A stretch of 64,000 nt of DNA from JAVBRU01 sp031547595 (GCA_031547595.1 JAVBRU010000018.1:1-64000); one strand, 5' to 3'. Shown: positions 24,956 to 34,100, numbered from the stretch's first letter. The notes: a model not told the origin generated them from the sequence alone. Numbers and translations are program-made.

Positions 24956-25177
24956 TTATTTTCTCTTTGGATAAGGCTTTTTTTCATTTGTCAATCCAAG
25001 AATGTAGTCTGTGCTTGTCTTATAAAAGGTAGCAAGTTTAATCAATATTTCATCAGTTGCTTGCTGTGTGCCTGTTTCGATATAGCTGTATTTCCTTTGT
25101 GTGATGCCAAGTGCCTGTGCAACATCTTCTTGACGCAGATCGGAGTCGATACGCAAGTCCTTCATCCTGTTTTTCAT
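24956..25177 (-). CDS. Small XRE-family transcriptional regulator
   Basis: A 73-residue single-domain HTH protein. The sequence DLRQEDVAQALGITQRKYSY gives the Cro/C1-type helix-turn-helix, followed by a ETGTQQATDEILIKLATFY dimer region. The ATG at 25177 is preferred over one 18 bases upstream because GGGTGA lies before it. It faces the small gene at 25269 across an AT-rich region with two palindromes, so autoregulation is likely. Lower GC than its neighbours, hinting at acquisition with the adjacent gene. Confidence 0.85.
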   Translation of the reverse strand: MKNRMKDLRIDSDLRQEDVAQALGITQRKYSYIETGTQQATDEILIKLATFYKTSTDYILGLTNEKKPYPKRK

Positions 25178-25202
25178 AAAATCACCCGTGCACATTTTAC
25201 CT

Positions 25203-25247
25203 TAGATAAAATATATCTATTGACTTTAGATAAATTTTATCTATAAT
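25203..25247. promoter_or_regulatory. Two palindromic operators and a promoter
   Basis: TAGATAAAATATATCTA (25203-25219) and the perfect palindrome TAGATAAATTTTATCTA (25227-25243) are 24 bp apart centre to centre. A plus-strand promoter overlaps them: TTGACT (25220-25225), 16 bp, TATAAT (25242-25247). Binding at the second site would block this promoter directly. Confidence 0.75.
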
Positions 25248-25268
25248 GGGCGTAGGAGGTTGATTTAT

Positions 25269-25589
25269 ATGAAGTCGATCATAGAAGAACTATACTATGG
25301 CAACATCCATGGAGATTCAAGGATTTATGCGAAGGATTCGGCTTTTGTGCAGGCAGCCAAGCGCAAGCTGGAGCACATGAGTGCCTTGAATGAAATACTG
25401 GACGGGCAAGGCAAAGAGGAATTTGACAAATACTGCGATGCGCAAGGCGATATAGAGAGCATCACCAGATATGACACCTTCACCTATGCGCTGAAGCTGG
25501 GCATTCTGCTGATGACAGAAGTGTTCATGACCAGCAGTGAAGTTGTGGGCGAAGATATATCCGTCCAAGACATTATGCCTGAACAATAA
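25269..25589 (+). CDS. Small conserved protein (DUF6809-like)
   Basis: A 106-residue acidic protein beginning MKSIIEELYYGNI, preceded by TAGGAGGT. It resembles the short DUF6809-type proteins of Clostridia, often near mobile genes: an N-terminal I--LY-G-I motif, then an amphipathic helix with Lys/Glu and a C-terminal helical segment (YDTFTYALKLGILLMTEVF). Function unknown. Divergent from the XRE regulator and probably repressed by it. Confidence 0.75.
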   Translation: MKSIIEELYYGNIHGDSRIYAKDSAFVQAAKRKLEHMSALNEILDGQGKEEFDKYCDAQGDIESITRYDTFTYALKLGILLMTEVFMTSSEVVGEDISVQDIMPEQ

Positions 25590-25595
25590 GGGAGG

Positions 25596-25668
25596 TGCAG
25601 GGGCATGATGCCCCTGCCGGGGAGTCTGAGGGCGAGCAGCCCTCAGCATTCTCCTTCCCCCGGCACCT
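25596..25668 (-). repeat. Dispersed intergenic repeat R2, copy b (inverted)
   Basis: Reverse complement of the blocks seen at 24754-24821: GGGGGAAGGAGAATGCTGAGG, GCTGCTCGCCCTCAGA, CAGGGGCATCATGCCCCTG. It begins 7 bases after the stop of the small gene and supplies the last codons and stop of the GNAT gene. Confidence 0.75.
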
Positions 25669-26155
25669 CCCACGCAAAGATATTGCTTTGCCGCTGACCG
25701 GCGTGATACAGGTCGTGCCAGTCCGGCAGCATGGGCTGGCGCAGCAATTTTGCGCCCAGCTTTTCGCACACGCGGCGGGAGGCCGTGTTGGTGATATTGT
25801 TGGTGATGAGCACGGTTTTCATGCCATGGGCTTTGATGACCGGCACCAGAAGCCGGCAAGCAGCGGCAGCATAGCCATGCCCGCGATGCTCTTCGTGGAT
25901 GGAATAGCCAATCTGCCCGCCATAATACAGGCTTTCGGTATAGCCAACGCGAAGATCGATATCGCCGATGCGTTCGTCGCCCAGGTAGATGCCAAATGCA
26001 TAGGACGGCACCCATTTCTTTTCTGGAATGGCGGGCTTTTTGTCCACGCATACGAGGGTGACAGTGCCGTCTGTGAGGGGCAGAAGCTCCATGAAGCCGT
26101 TGAATATGACGGGCAGGTTGCTGTAATAGGCGAGTTCCTGTTCGAAGGTTGTCAT
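25643..26155 (-). CDS. GNAT-family N-acetyltransferase
   Basis: A 170-residue acetyltransferase. GDIDLRVGYTESLYYGGQIG followed by EEHRGHGYAAAACRLLVPV is the acetyl-CoA site (motif A, Q/R-x-x-G-x-G/A like), and NNITNTASRRVCEKLGA is the typical motif B. Its ATG overlaps the methyltransferase stop (ATGA), so the two are co-translated. The last few residues (GEGEC) come from an R2 repeat. The substrate is unknown; in this attenuator-controlled pair a drug or ribosomal substrate is possible. Confidence 0.88.
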   Translation of the reverse strand: MTTFEQELAYYSNLPVIFNGFMELLPLTDGTVTLVCVDKKPAIPEKKWVPSYAFGIYLGDERIGDIDLRVGYTESLYYGGQIGYSIHEEHRGHGYAAAACRLLVPVIKAHGMKTVLITNNITNTASRRVCEKLGAKLLRQPMLPDWHDLYHAGQRQSNIFAWEVPGEGEC

Positions 26156-26952
26156 GGTAGTTTCCTCCCAATATAAAGCAGATGCTCTGCCCAGCCGAGC
26201 AGTTCTTCATGTTCGCACATCGCTTCGGCCAAGTCCAGCCACGCGCTCACCACTTCCGGCGACTGCGTCATGATATTGCTTTCACAGGGGGAGAGCACGC
26301 CCTCCTGCCCCAGGAAGTGCAGCTTTTGCAAAGGGAAGCGCGCCATAAAGGGCAGCACATCCCTTTGTGCGATGAAGAGCGCCTGGGTGAACGCCGCGCC
26401 GCTGAAGCATTGGTTGTTTCTAAGCGTGCTCAGAAAGACTTCCTCGTTTGGATCCAGGATGATCTGCGGCGCGAACTTCATCATATAAATCAGCCCCGCA
26501 AACTGGCTGATAAATGACGTAAAGAGGGTGCCGCCGGGCCTTAGCAACTGCAGTGCGGCGTGCACGGCCTGCTCGCGGTCGCTTTCTTCCAGCAGGTGAT
26601 ACAGCGGCCCCATCAGCAGCACATGGTCAAACTGCTCGCTTAGCAGCGTGTCGGCCACGCGCGCGTCCCCCTGCAGGGCACGAAGGGGCAGGTCTTGCCG
26701 CGCTGCCTCGGCCTTGGCAAAGGCAACGTTGCCCTCGGATAAGTCCATGAGGGTCACCTTTGCACCCCGTCTGGCCAGATGTAGCGCGTAGCGGCCCGGC
26801 CCGCCGCCGATGTCCAGCACGGTGTCGCCGGGCTTGATGTGACGGTCCATGTAGCGGCAGGTCAAGAGAAACTCTGGCCGTCCGTCGATGCGCTGCCATT
26901 CGCTGTCCACTGTCTCGTTGTAGTATTCCCGTACGATCTGCACCTGGTCCAT
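26152..26952 (-). CDS. Class I SAM-dependent methyltransferase
   Basis: A 266-residue methyltransferase. The SAM site is TVLDIGGGPGRYALHLARRG (motif I, near residue 45), followed by VTLMDLSEGN and LLMGPLYHLLEESDRE. The AAGGAGGG site 8 bases before 26952 fixes the start. Close relatives are annotated only as generic methyltransferases. A short leader reading frame and a strong terminator lie upstream, an arrangement seen for antibiotic-inducible genes, so resistance or ribosome-linked methylation is a reasonable guess only. Confidence 0.85.
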   Translation of the reverse strand: MDQVQIVREYYNETVDSEWQRIDGRPEFLLTCRYMDRHIKPGDTVLDIGGGPGRYALHLARRGAKVTLMDLSEGNVAFAKAEAARQDLPLRALQGDARVADTLLSEQFDHVLLMGPLYHLLEESDREQAVHAALQLLRPGGTLFTSFISQFAGLIYMMKFAPQIILDPNEEVFLSTLRNNQCFSGAAFTQALFIAQRDVLPFMARFPLQKLHFLGQEGVLSPCESNIMTQSPEVVSAWLDLAEAMCEHEELLGWAEHLLYIGRKLP

Positions 26953-26970
26953 AGGGGTTCCCTCCTTACA

Positions 26971-27011
26971 TAAAAGCAAAAGCGGCTAAAAGTTTGTGCT
27001 TTCAGCCGCTT
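26971..27011 (-). terminator. Attenuator hairpin before the methyltransferase gene
   Basis: On the minus strand, AAGCGGCTGAAAG pairs with CTTTTAGCCGCTT (13 bp, one G-U pair, loop CACAAA), followed by TTGCTTTT. It lies between the leader peptide and the methyltransferase ribosome site, so it would stop transcription unless disrupted. Confidence 0.75.
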
Positions 27012-27039
27012 CTTAGTATTCAGATGGGGAAGTGCCGCA

Positions 27040-27144
27040 CTATGCGTTGCCGCCCCTGTATACCAAAAGAGCCAAAAGCTGCGTACCCTTATTATCGGAC
27101 GCAGAATTGGTATTGGTATCAGGGGTGTGCACAAACATCAACAC
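27040..27144 (-). CDS. Putative leader peptide (34 residues) of the methyltransferase-GNAT operon
   Basis: A short reading frame on the minus strand. GTG at 27144 is preferred because GAAGGGAG is spaced about 9 bases upstream; an in-frame ATG is at 27138. The peptide has a TPDTNTNSASDNKGTQ stretch, a LLALLVY stretch and ends RGGNA. The RNA over it can fold (CTGCGT/ACGCAG inside ATACCAA/TTGGTAT), and the attenuator hairpin follows. This fits control by ribosome stalling. The remaining bases of the 26953-27306 region hold the two divergent promoters described here. Confidence 0.6.
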   Translation of the reverse strand: MLMFVHTPDTNTNSASDNKGTQLLALLVYRGGNA

Positions 27145-27176
27145 GGCGAGATCTCCCTTCCGAAAGTATTTTGGGC

Positions 27177-27205
27177 AGTATAACACGGGCGGGGGAAGAA
27201 TGCAA
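27177..27205 (-). promoter_or_regulatory. Promoter of the leader-methyltransferase operon
   Basis: Minus strand: TTGCAT (27200-27205), 17 bp, TATACT (27177-27182), about 35 bases before the leader start. Confidence 0.7.
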
Positions 27206-27259
27206 GCGTTTTTTTACAATCCTGCCATGGCTTTGACACGATTTGCACATCATTGGCGC

Positions 27260-27288
27260 TTGACGCTGCGGGAAGATGCCCGTATAAT
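27260..27288 (+). promoter_or_regulatory. Promoter of the rhomboid-like gene
   Basis: TTGACG (27260-27265), 17 bp, TATAAT (27283-27288). The ribosome site GGAGGTG starts only about 6 bases after the -10, so the transcript must begin almost at the Shine-Dalgarno sequence. Confidence 0.75.
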
Positions 27289-27306
27289 GAAACGGAGGTG
27301 ATGGTT

Positions 27307-27945
27307 TTGAAGATTATGGACAAGCTGGAGCGCAGGATGGGCAGGTTCTATATTGAGAACCTCATGCAATACATTTTGTTTGGTATGGCGGGGATTTTTC
27401 TGCTGGATTTGATGCCATTTTCGTTTAGCGCGTCCACGCTATTGTATTTCAACCGCGCGCTGATTTTGAAGGGCGAGGTCTGGCGCATACTGACGTTTGT
27501 GTTCCTGCCCATCGGGGGCGACATCCTCTCCATGGTGCTGGCAGGATATTTGTTGTATATATTTGGAACGGCGCTGGAGAACCGCTGGGGCAGCCGCAGA
27601 TTCACGCTGTATTATCTGCTGGGTGTTCTGTGCAGCATCATCAGCGGATTCATCTTTGGCATAGCCACCAACGCATACATTAACTATTCGCTGTTCTTTG
27701 CCTTCGCCATGCTGTATGGCAACTTTGAGGTGCGCCTGTTCTTTGTGCTGCCGGTGAAGGTGAAATGGATGGCCTGGCTGATGGCCGCTGTGATGGGGTA
27801 TAACATCCTGACGGGCGGCTGGCTGGTGCTTTTGCAGGTATTGCTGGTGATGCTGCCGTTTGTGCTGTTCTTTGGAGATGATCTGTATGCCTGGGGCAAA
27901 ATGACCTGGTATAAGCTGAAACACCAATGGAATAACAAACGTTAA
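27307..27945 (+). CDS. Rhomboid-like membrane protein without catalytic motif
   Basis: A protein of about 212 residues with five to six membrane helices. The TTG at 27307 has the best spacing from GGAGG; an ATG at 27301 is too close and another is at 27316. The block FNRALILKGEVWRILTFVFLP resembles the rhomboid W-R--T--F--P segment. Where active rhomboids have G-x-S-G this protein has YINYSLFF, so proteolysis is unlikely. C-terminus basic (KLKHQWNNKR). Probably a membrane pseudo-protease or adaptor of unknown partner. Followed by a terminator at 27955. Confidence 0.75.
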   Translation: MKIMDKLERRMGRFYIENLMQYILFGMAGIFLLDLMPFSFSASTLLYFNRALILKGEVWRILTFVFLPIGGDILSMVLAGYLLYIFGTALENRWGSRRFTLYYLLGVLCSIISGFIFGIATNAYINYSLFFAFAMLYGNFEVRLFFVLPVKVKWMAWLMAAVMGYNILTGGWLVLLQVLLVMLPFVLFFGDDLYAWGKMTWYKLKHQWNNKR

Positions 27946-27954
27946 GCATTTTAG

Positions 27955-27983
27955 AGACTCTTCGCGACAGAAGGGTCTTTTTT
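27955..27983 (+). terminator. Rho-independent terminator
   Basis: Stem AGACTCTTC/GAAGGGTCT, loop GCGACA, then a run of T. Confidence 0.85.
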
Positions 27984-28008
27984 GTTACGTATATATGAAA
28001 CCTTTTCC

Positions 28009-28037
28009 TTGACATTGTTAATAAATTGTCATAAAAT
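28009..28037 (+). promoter_or_regulatory. Promoter of the peptidoglycan-binding protein gene
   Basis: TTGACA (28009-28014), 17 bp, TAAAAT (28032-28037). The spacer ends in TTGTCA, forming an inverted repeat with TGACA of the -35, a possible operator. Confidence 0.75.
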
Positions 28038-28070
28038 AAGATACTACCGTATATAACGGAGGGTGTTTTT

Positions 28071-31010
28071 ATGCGTAATTGGAAGCAAGTTCTACGGCGC
28101 GGGATGGCGCTTGCCCTGGTGCTGGTGCTGTGCGTGCCGGCGATGAATTTCGCATTGGCGCAGGAGTACCCTGCGGTGGGTTTTGCGATTGATTCTGTGC
28201 GCCTGCGCAAATCACCGTCTGATGAAGGCACGGTGCGCCTGAACATCCCCAAGGGTGATGCCATGCTGCTCACCGGCGAAAGCGGGGATTACTATATCGT
28301 AGATTATGAGGGTACGCAAGGCTACGTGATGAAGAAATATGTCACGGTGAGCAGCAGCCTCACGCCCGGGCAAAACCTCGACCCTGTGGTGCCGGTGGCA
28401 GATGCCTATGGCTATACCACGGTGTACAGCAGCTCCGAGGCCGCCTTGGTGCGCCCGCTGCAGCAAGCACTGAAGGAACTGGGCTTTTATACAGGCACCG
28501 TGGACGGCAAGTTTGGCAATGGCACCACCAGTGCCGTCCAGGCATTCCAGACAGCGAACAAGCTGACTGTGACCGGTACAGCCGACCCGGAAACGCAAAA
28601 GCTGCTGTATGAGGGAACTCCTAAGAACAGCAAGGGCACGGCGATGACCGTCAAGACCCTGGCACCCATCGACGGCGTTTCCATCACCGAGGGCAAAGAG
28701 GGCGATGCCGTTACCAAGCTGCAGCAGCGCCTGAAAATATTGGGCTATCTGACGGGCAGCGCCGACGGCATCTGCGGCAGCGCCACAGTGACCGCGATCA
28801 AGAAGTTCCAGCAAAAGAACGGCTTGACGGCAAACGGCGTGGCGGACGCGCAGACGCAGACCGCGCTGTATGCCGTTACTGCGCTGAGCGCCAGTGCCAC
28901 CGCGACACCCAAGCCTACGGCTACCCCAAAACCCACTGCCACGCCCAAGGCAGGCGCCACTGCTGCTCCCACTTATCCTTACCTGACCACCACCATGGTG
29001 TCTGTCAACCTGCGCAAGGGCATGGGCATCGACACCGCGCGCATCACCACCATCCCCCAGGGCGCCTCCATCAGTGTGCTGGCGGTGAGCGGCGATTACC
29101 TGAAGGTCACCTACAAGACCTACAGCGGCTATGTGATGGCGCAGTATGTGAACATCCCCATACAATATCTGTCCGGCGCTACCTTGCCCGAAAACGCCGA
29201 TGCGCAACGTGATTATATCAACCTTGCCAGCGGCAGCAGCGGACGCGAGGTGCGCGCATTGCAGCAAGCGCTGGCAGAGCTGGGCTTCTATACCTCTATT
29301 GTGGACTCGCAGTTTGGCGCGGCCACACTGACGGCCGTCAAGGCCCTCCAAAAGGCGAACGACTTGGCGCAAAGCGGCATTGTATCCCCTGAGCTGCAGC
29401 AGTTGATCTTTGAGGGCAAGCCCAAGAACAGCAAGGGCAAGGCCACCGCCGTGAAGGTGCTGCCCCCCATCTATGGCTATTCTATGGAGCTGAACGACAT
29501 GGGCGATGCTGTGGTTGATCTGCAAACTTCGCTGACCAAACTGGGCTATTATACCGGCACACTCAGCGGCATATACGATTCCGCCACGCAATCTGCCGTA
29601 AAGAAATTCCAGAAAGCATACAGCCTGACGGTGGATGGCAAAGCGGGCGCCAAAACCCAGGCTGCGCTGTTCAAAGCATCGCCGACCGCTGCGCCGGCTG
29701 CCACTGCCACCCCTGTAGGTCCCTTTATTACCCCCGGCCCCACGCCCACCACTGCGCCGCTTACGGCGGATAACGTGATCGTGATGCAAAGCGGCACACG
29801 TGGCGTAGCCGTCAAAAACCTGCAGCAGCGGCTGATGGATCTGGAATACTACGTTTGCATTGTGGACGGTATCTATGATGCTGACGACATTGCCGCCGTC
29901 AAGAGCTTCCAAAGCCGCAACGGCCTGAAGGCGGACGGCATCGCGGGCCTGGATACGCAGCTCAAGCTATACAGCGACAGCGCTGTCAGCAACGCCAAGA
30001 CGGCAGTTACCGCTGCGCCTGCCACCGCAACACCCAAGCCCAATACCACCACCACTTTGCAATCGGGCATGACGGGTGATCTGGTCAAGGCCATGCAGTC
30101 CCGTCTGGTCACCCTCAAATATCTGACCGGCACCATCGATGGCATCTACGGCAGCTCCACCAAGGGCGCCGTCACCCAGTTCCAGCGCGCCAATGGCCTG
30201 ACCGCTGATGGCGTTGCCGGCCCCAAGACGCTGGACAAGCTGTACTCCGCTACCGCCAAGGAGTTTGCCCTTGCGGCCGATACAAGCACGGATACTGTCA
30301 CCTATACGCTGCTTAAATCCGGCATGAAGGGAACAGAGGTCAAAACCATGCAGCAGCGCCTGGTCACCCTCGGCTATCTGACTGCTGCGGACGGCATCTT
30401 TGGCCCTGCCACGTATAACGCCGTTGTGGCTTTCCAGAAAAAGAACGGCCTGACGGCGGACGGCATTGCGGGCACAAGCACGCTAACCAAGATGAACTCG
30501 TCCTCCGCTGTGGCGGCCAACACCAGCATCGTGGTGCCCACCACCACCCCCAAGCCCTCCGGCTCCACTGCGCCAAGCGCGGCAGAGGTGCGCTATGCCA
30601 ACTATTACACCGAGATCCGCTCCCGCGCACGGCTGATGCCCGATGTGGTGATCTACGATCCCGATACGGGCCTTAGCTACAAGCTGCACATGTTCTCCTT
30701 TGGCAAGCATGTGGATGCCGAGCCGCCCACCGCTGCCGATACCGCGATCATGAACCAGGTGTGCGGATATAATAACTGGACTGCCAAGGCGGTGTGGGTG
30801 ATCTTCAGCGATGGCCGCGTGTATATGGCCTCTACCCACAGCCACGGTCATGAGGTAGACCATACCGCCGGCAACGATCTGACCGGGCACGTGTGCATCC
30901 ACTTCCCGCGCGTGATGTCCGAGGCCGAGGCCACCGGCCCCTACGCCGTCAGCCACCAGAAGGCCATCCTGCTGGGTTGGGAAAAGACACAAAACATGAT
31001 CGGGCAATAA
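28071..31010 (+). CDS. Secreted protein with two SH3-like and seven peptidoglycan-binding repeats
   Basis: A 979-residue exported protein. The signal peptide covers about residues 1-30 (ending FALAQE). Then come an SH3-like domain (about 35-90), two PG_binding_1 repeats (about 125-270), a Thr/Pro/Lys linker, a second SH3-like domain (about 305-360), and five more PG_binding_1 repeats to about 800. Repeats show D-V--LQ-RL--LGY--G--DG-FG--T--AV--FQ---GL---G. The last 140 residues form a separate domain with ASTHSHGHEVDH and LTGHVCIHFPR, faintly like the H-to-HGC region of L,D-transpeptidases. It probably anchors in and acts on the cell wall. Confidence 0.85.
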   Translation: MRNWKQVLRRGMALALVLVLCVPAMNFALAQEYPAVGFAIDSVRLRKSPSDEGTVRLNIPKGDAMLLTGESGDYYIVDYEGTQGYVMKKYVTVSSSLTPGQNLDPVVPVADAYGYTTVYSSSEAALVRPLQQALKELGFYTGTVDGKFGNGTTSAVQAFQTANKLTVTGTADPETQKLLYEGTPKNSKGTAMTVKTLAPIDGVSITEGKEGDAVTKLQQRLKILGYLTGSADGICGSATVTAIKKFQQKNGLTANGVADAQTQTALYAVTALSASATATPKPTATPKPTATPKAGATAAPTYPYLTTTMVSVNLRKGMGIDTARITTIPQGASISVLAVSGDYLKVTYKTYSGYVMAQYVNIPIQYLSGATLPENADAQRDYINLASGSSGREVRALQQALAELGFYTSIVDSQFGAATLTAVKALQKANDLAQSGIVSPELQQLIFEGKPKNSKGKATAVKVLPPIYGYSMELNDMGDAVVDLQTSLTKLGYYTGTLSGIYDSATQSAVKKFQKAYSLTVDGKAGAKTQAALFKASPTAAPAATATPVGPFITPGPTPTTAPLTADNVIVMQSGTRGVAVKNLQQRLMDLEYYVCIVDGIYDADDIAAVKSFQSRNGLKADGIAGLDTQLKLYSDSAVSNAKTAVTAAPATATPKPNTTTTLQSGMTGDLVKAMQSRLVTLKYLTGTIDGIYGSSTKGAVTQFQRANGLTADGVAGPKTLDKLYSATAKEFALAADTSTDTVTYTLLKSGMKGTEVKTMQQRLVTLGYLTAADGIFGPATYNAVVAFQKKNGLTADGIAGTSTLTKMNSSSAVAANTSIVVPTTTPKPSGSTAPSAAEVRYANYYTEIRSRARLMPDVVIYDPDTGLSYKLHMFSFGKHVDAEPPTAADTAIMNQVCGYNNWTAKAVWVIFSDGRVYMASTHSHGHEVDHTAGNDLTGHVCIHFPRVMSEAEATGPYAVSHQKAILLGWEKTQNMIGQ

Positions 31011-31023
31011 TAGGATTCTTTCA

Positions 31024-31055
31024 AGGGGCTGTCTGGATAAGGCAGCCTCTTTCCT
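31024..31055 (+). terminator. Rho-independent terminator
   Basis: Ten-bp stem AGGGGCTGTC/GGCAGCCTCT with loop TGGATAA, then TTCCTTT. Confidence 0.7.
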
Positions 31056-31103
31056 TTGGCCAAAAAATAAGCTATAATAATAGAAAGTCAAAGGGGGAAT
31101 TGT

Positions 31104-34100
31104 ATGCTGCACATTTTGGGTGGACGGCCAAATGACCTGTGGGCGCAGGTGGCGCACACCGTACAGGCGCAGCGCAGCGCGAAGCGGCGGTGTCTGGTGC
31201 TGGTGCCGGAGCAGCTCACCCTCAAAACAGAACGGGATCTGCTGGACGCGCTGAATGTGCCGGGCTTTTTTGATGTGGAGGTGCTGTCGCCCTCGAGGCT
31301 CAGCCAGCGTGTGTTTGCGTTGGCGGGCACGGATACGCGGGTGCGCATTGACAATAACGGCAAGCAGATGGCGTTGGCGGGGGCGCTGTTGGGCGTGCGA
31401 AAACAGCTGGTTTATTACGAGAGCGCGGCGGAAAAACAGGGGTTTATTGCGCGGGCAGGCGCATGGATTACGGATATGAAGCGCGCGGGTGTGACGCCGG
31501 AGGCGCTGGCGGCGCACGCGCAAACACTGCCGCAGGGTGCGTCGCGGGATAAACTAATGGATTTGGCGCTGATCTATGCTGCATATGACAGCCAGCTCGC
31601 CGGGCGGTTTGTGGATGGGGAGGACGTGCTTGGCGACATGCTGCTGCGCATCCCACAAAGCGGCCTTGCCAAGGATGCCTGTGTGTTGTCGTATGGGTTT
31701 GACGTATTGACAGAGCAGTACGGGCGTATCCTGTGCGCCCTTGGTGCGCAGGCGTATGAGGTGTATGCGCTGCTGGCGCTGGAGCGGGAGCTGGATGCGT
31801 TCACCCCTGTGCTGGACGGCGCAAACCGGCTGCTGCGCATGGCGGGGCTGCAGCGCCTGGAGGCTCGGCTCGCGTTTTTGCCGCCCACTGCGCGCGCCGC
31901 CGCGCCGGATCTTCTGCACCTGGAACGCGAGTTTTTACGCCCGAAGCCTTCCGTATTTGCGGCTGTGCCGGGTGCGCTGCGGCTGTATGCCGCGCCCACG
32001 CCCTATGCGGAGGCGCATCAGGTGGCGCAGGAAATTCTGTTGCTGCATGAGCACGGGGTCGCCTTTGGGGAGATGAGTGTGCTCTTTGGCAGCCTGCCAA
32101 GGTATGCGGGCGTGACGGCAGCGGTTTTCAAAGCGTACAATATCCCCTGCTATATTGCGCGCAAGCTGCCTGCCGCGGCGCACGGTGCGGCGCGGTTTTT
32201 GCTGGCGGCGCTGCATGCGGTGTCCGGGGGATATTTGCAGCCCGATATGCTGGATGTGATCAAGAGCGGCTATGCCAAGCTTACGGACGCCGAGGTGTTT
32301 GCGCTGGAGAATTATATGCTGGCGCATGGCACGAAGGGCAAGTACTGGCTGAATCCGTTTTTGAAAGACGAGCAGGCAGAGGCTGCGCGAATCGCGCTTG
32401 TTACTCCCTTGGAGGCGCTTCGCAGCGCCCTTCGTGCCGCGCAGGATGCAGACGGTGCGCTGCGCGCGATCTTTGCGCTGCTCACTGATGTGGAGGCGCA
32501 TGCCACTTGCCTAACGCAAGAGCAGCAATTGCTGGAGCGGCACATGCCGGAGCAAGCGGCCAAGGTGCGGCAGGTGTGGCAGGTGCTGATGGACTTATTG
32601 TCCCAGGCGCATGAACTGATGGCGGGGAAGAAGATCCCGGCCAAGCATCTGGCCGCCTGGCTGGAGGCGGGGTTGGAAGCGACCGAGCTTGCCGCGCTGC
32701 CGCCGGACGCCGACAGCGTGGCTTGCGGCGAGCTGGGTAATCTATCGCCTGGTGCCCCCCATGCACTGTTTGTGATGGGGCTGAACGACGGCATTTTGCA
32801 AACAGCGGACAGCGCCCTGATGAGCGAGCAGGAACGGGAGCAGACCGAAGCCGCCTTAGAAGTGTACCTGAGCCTTGGCGCAGATGGGCGCGACCGCTTG
32901 GCATTGCTGGACTTGTGGAAGGCGCTGAGTGCGCCTACTGAAGCATTGTTTCTCTCCCATGCCCAGGCATCGCAGGATGGCGCGGCCCTGCGCCCGCTGT
33001 CGCAGCTTTCACTGGTTCGCCGCCTGTTCCCCCTGCTGGTGGAGGAGGGCGGCGTGAGTGCCACGCAAGGCGCGGCCTTTCCCCTTGCGCCGCAGCCCAC
33101 ACTGGATGCGCTGGCACTGCGATTGCAAACGGGCGACGTGGAGGGCGATTGGCTGGAGGCCTGGCGCTGGCTGTGTACGCATCAGCCGCAGCGCGCGCAT
33201 GCATTGGTCGCCGCGCCCCGGCGGGTAGACAGCGCTGCGCCCCTGCCCCGGCAGGTGACGCATCAGCTGTTTATGGAGCGGATTTTCTCCGTCAGCCGCC
33301 TCGAAACCTTTGCGGTGTGCCCCTACAAACACTTTGTCACCTATGGCTTAAAGCCGCAGCCGCGCAAGGAGCTGAAGCTGCAGCCAAAGGATACCGGCAC
33401 CTTTTATCACAGTGCGCTGGAGGGCTTCACAAGGCTGCTGCCGTCCTTGCCCGAGTGGCCAAAGGTGGACAAAAAATCCTGCGATGCGCTGATGGACAAG
33501 GCGGCGGACGGCCTGATGGATAAGCTGCTGCCAGGCACATTGGCAGACAGCGCCCGTGCCCGCGCCACGGCGGAAAAATACCGCCAGCTTCTTCGCCGTG
33601 TGGCCTGGACGTTCACCAAAACGGCGCAGCAATCGGCATTCCGGCCCACCGATGCCGAGGTGCGCTTTGGCGAGGAGGGCGGGCTGCCACCGCTGATGCT
33701 CACCCTTCAGGACGGCAGCCGGGTGATGCTGCGCGGCACAATTGACCGCATCGACCGTTACACCGGGGACGAGGGGATGTACCTGCGCGTAGTGGATTAT
33801 AAGAGCGGACACGACGCTGTATCCGCCACCCGCATCTGGTGGGGCACGCAGCTGCAGCTGTTGATTTATCTGGCAGCGGCGCTGGAAACGGACGGGATGG
33901 CCGAGCCTGCCGGGGCGTTCTATTTCCATCTGGACGATCCTGTGATTGCCGATCCCGGCCTCAAAAGGGACGTGGAAGAAGCGTTGGCAGCCGAGTTGAA
34001 GCTAAAAGGTATCGTGCTGAAAGATGCGCAAGTAGTGCGCCTGATGGACAGCGGCGAACCGCCCTTGAGCCTGGCCAAGCTTCTCAAAAAAGATGGCGAT

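Noticed and set aside
28212..29912. 566-codon minus-strand frame opposite the repeat protein
   Set aside because: Arises from the periodic codons of peptidoglycan-binding repeats on the other strand; no start signal.
28400..30500. Possible CRISPR-like or tandem DNA repeat
   Set aside because: The periodicity comes from protein repeats of about 65 residues that differ at the DNA level; no constant repeat or spacers.
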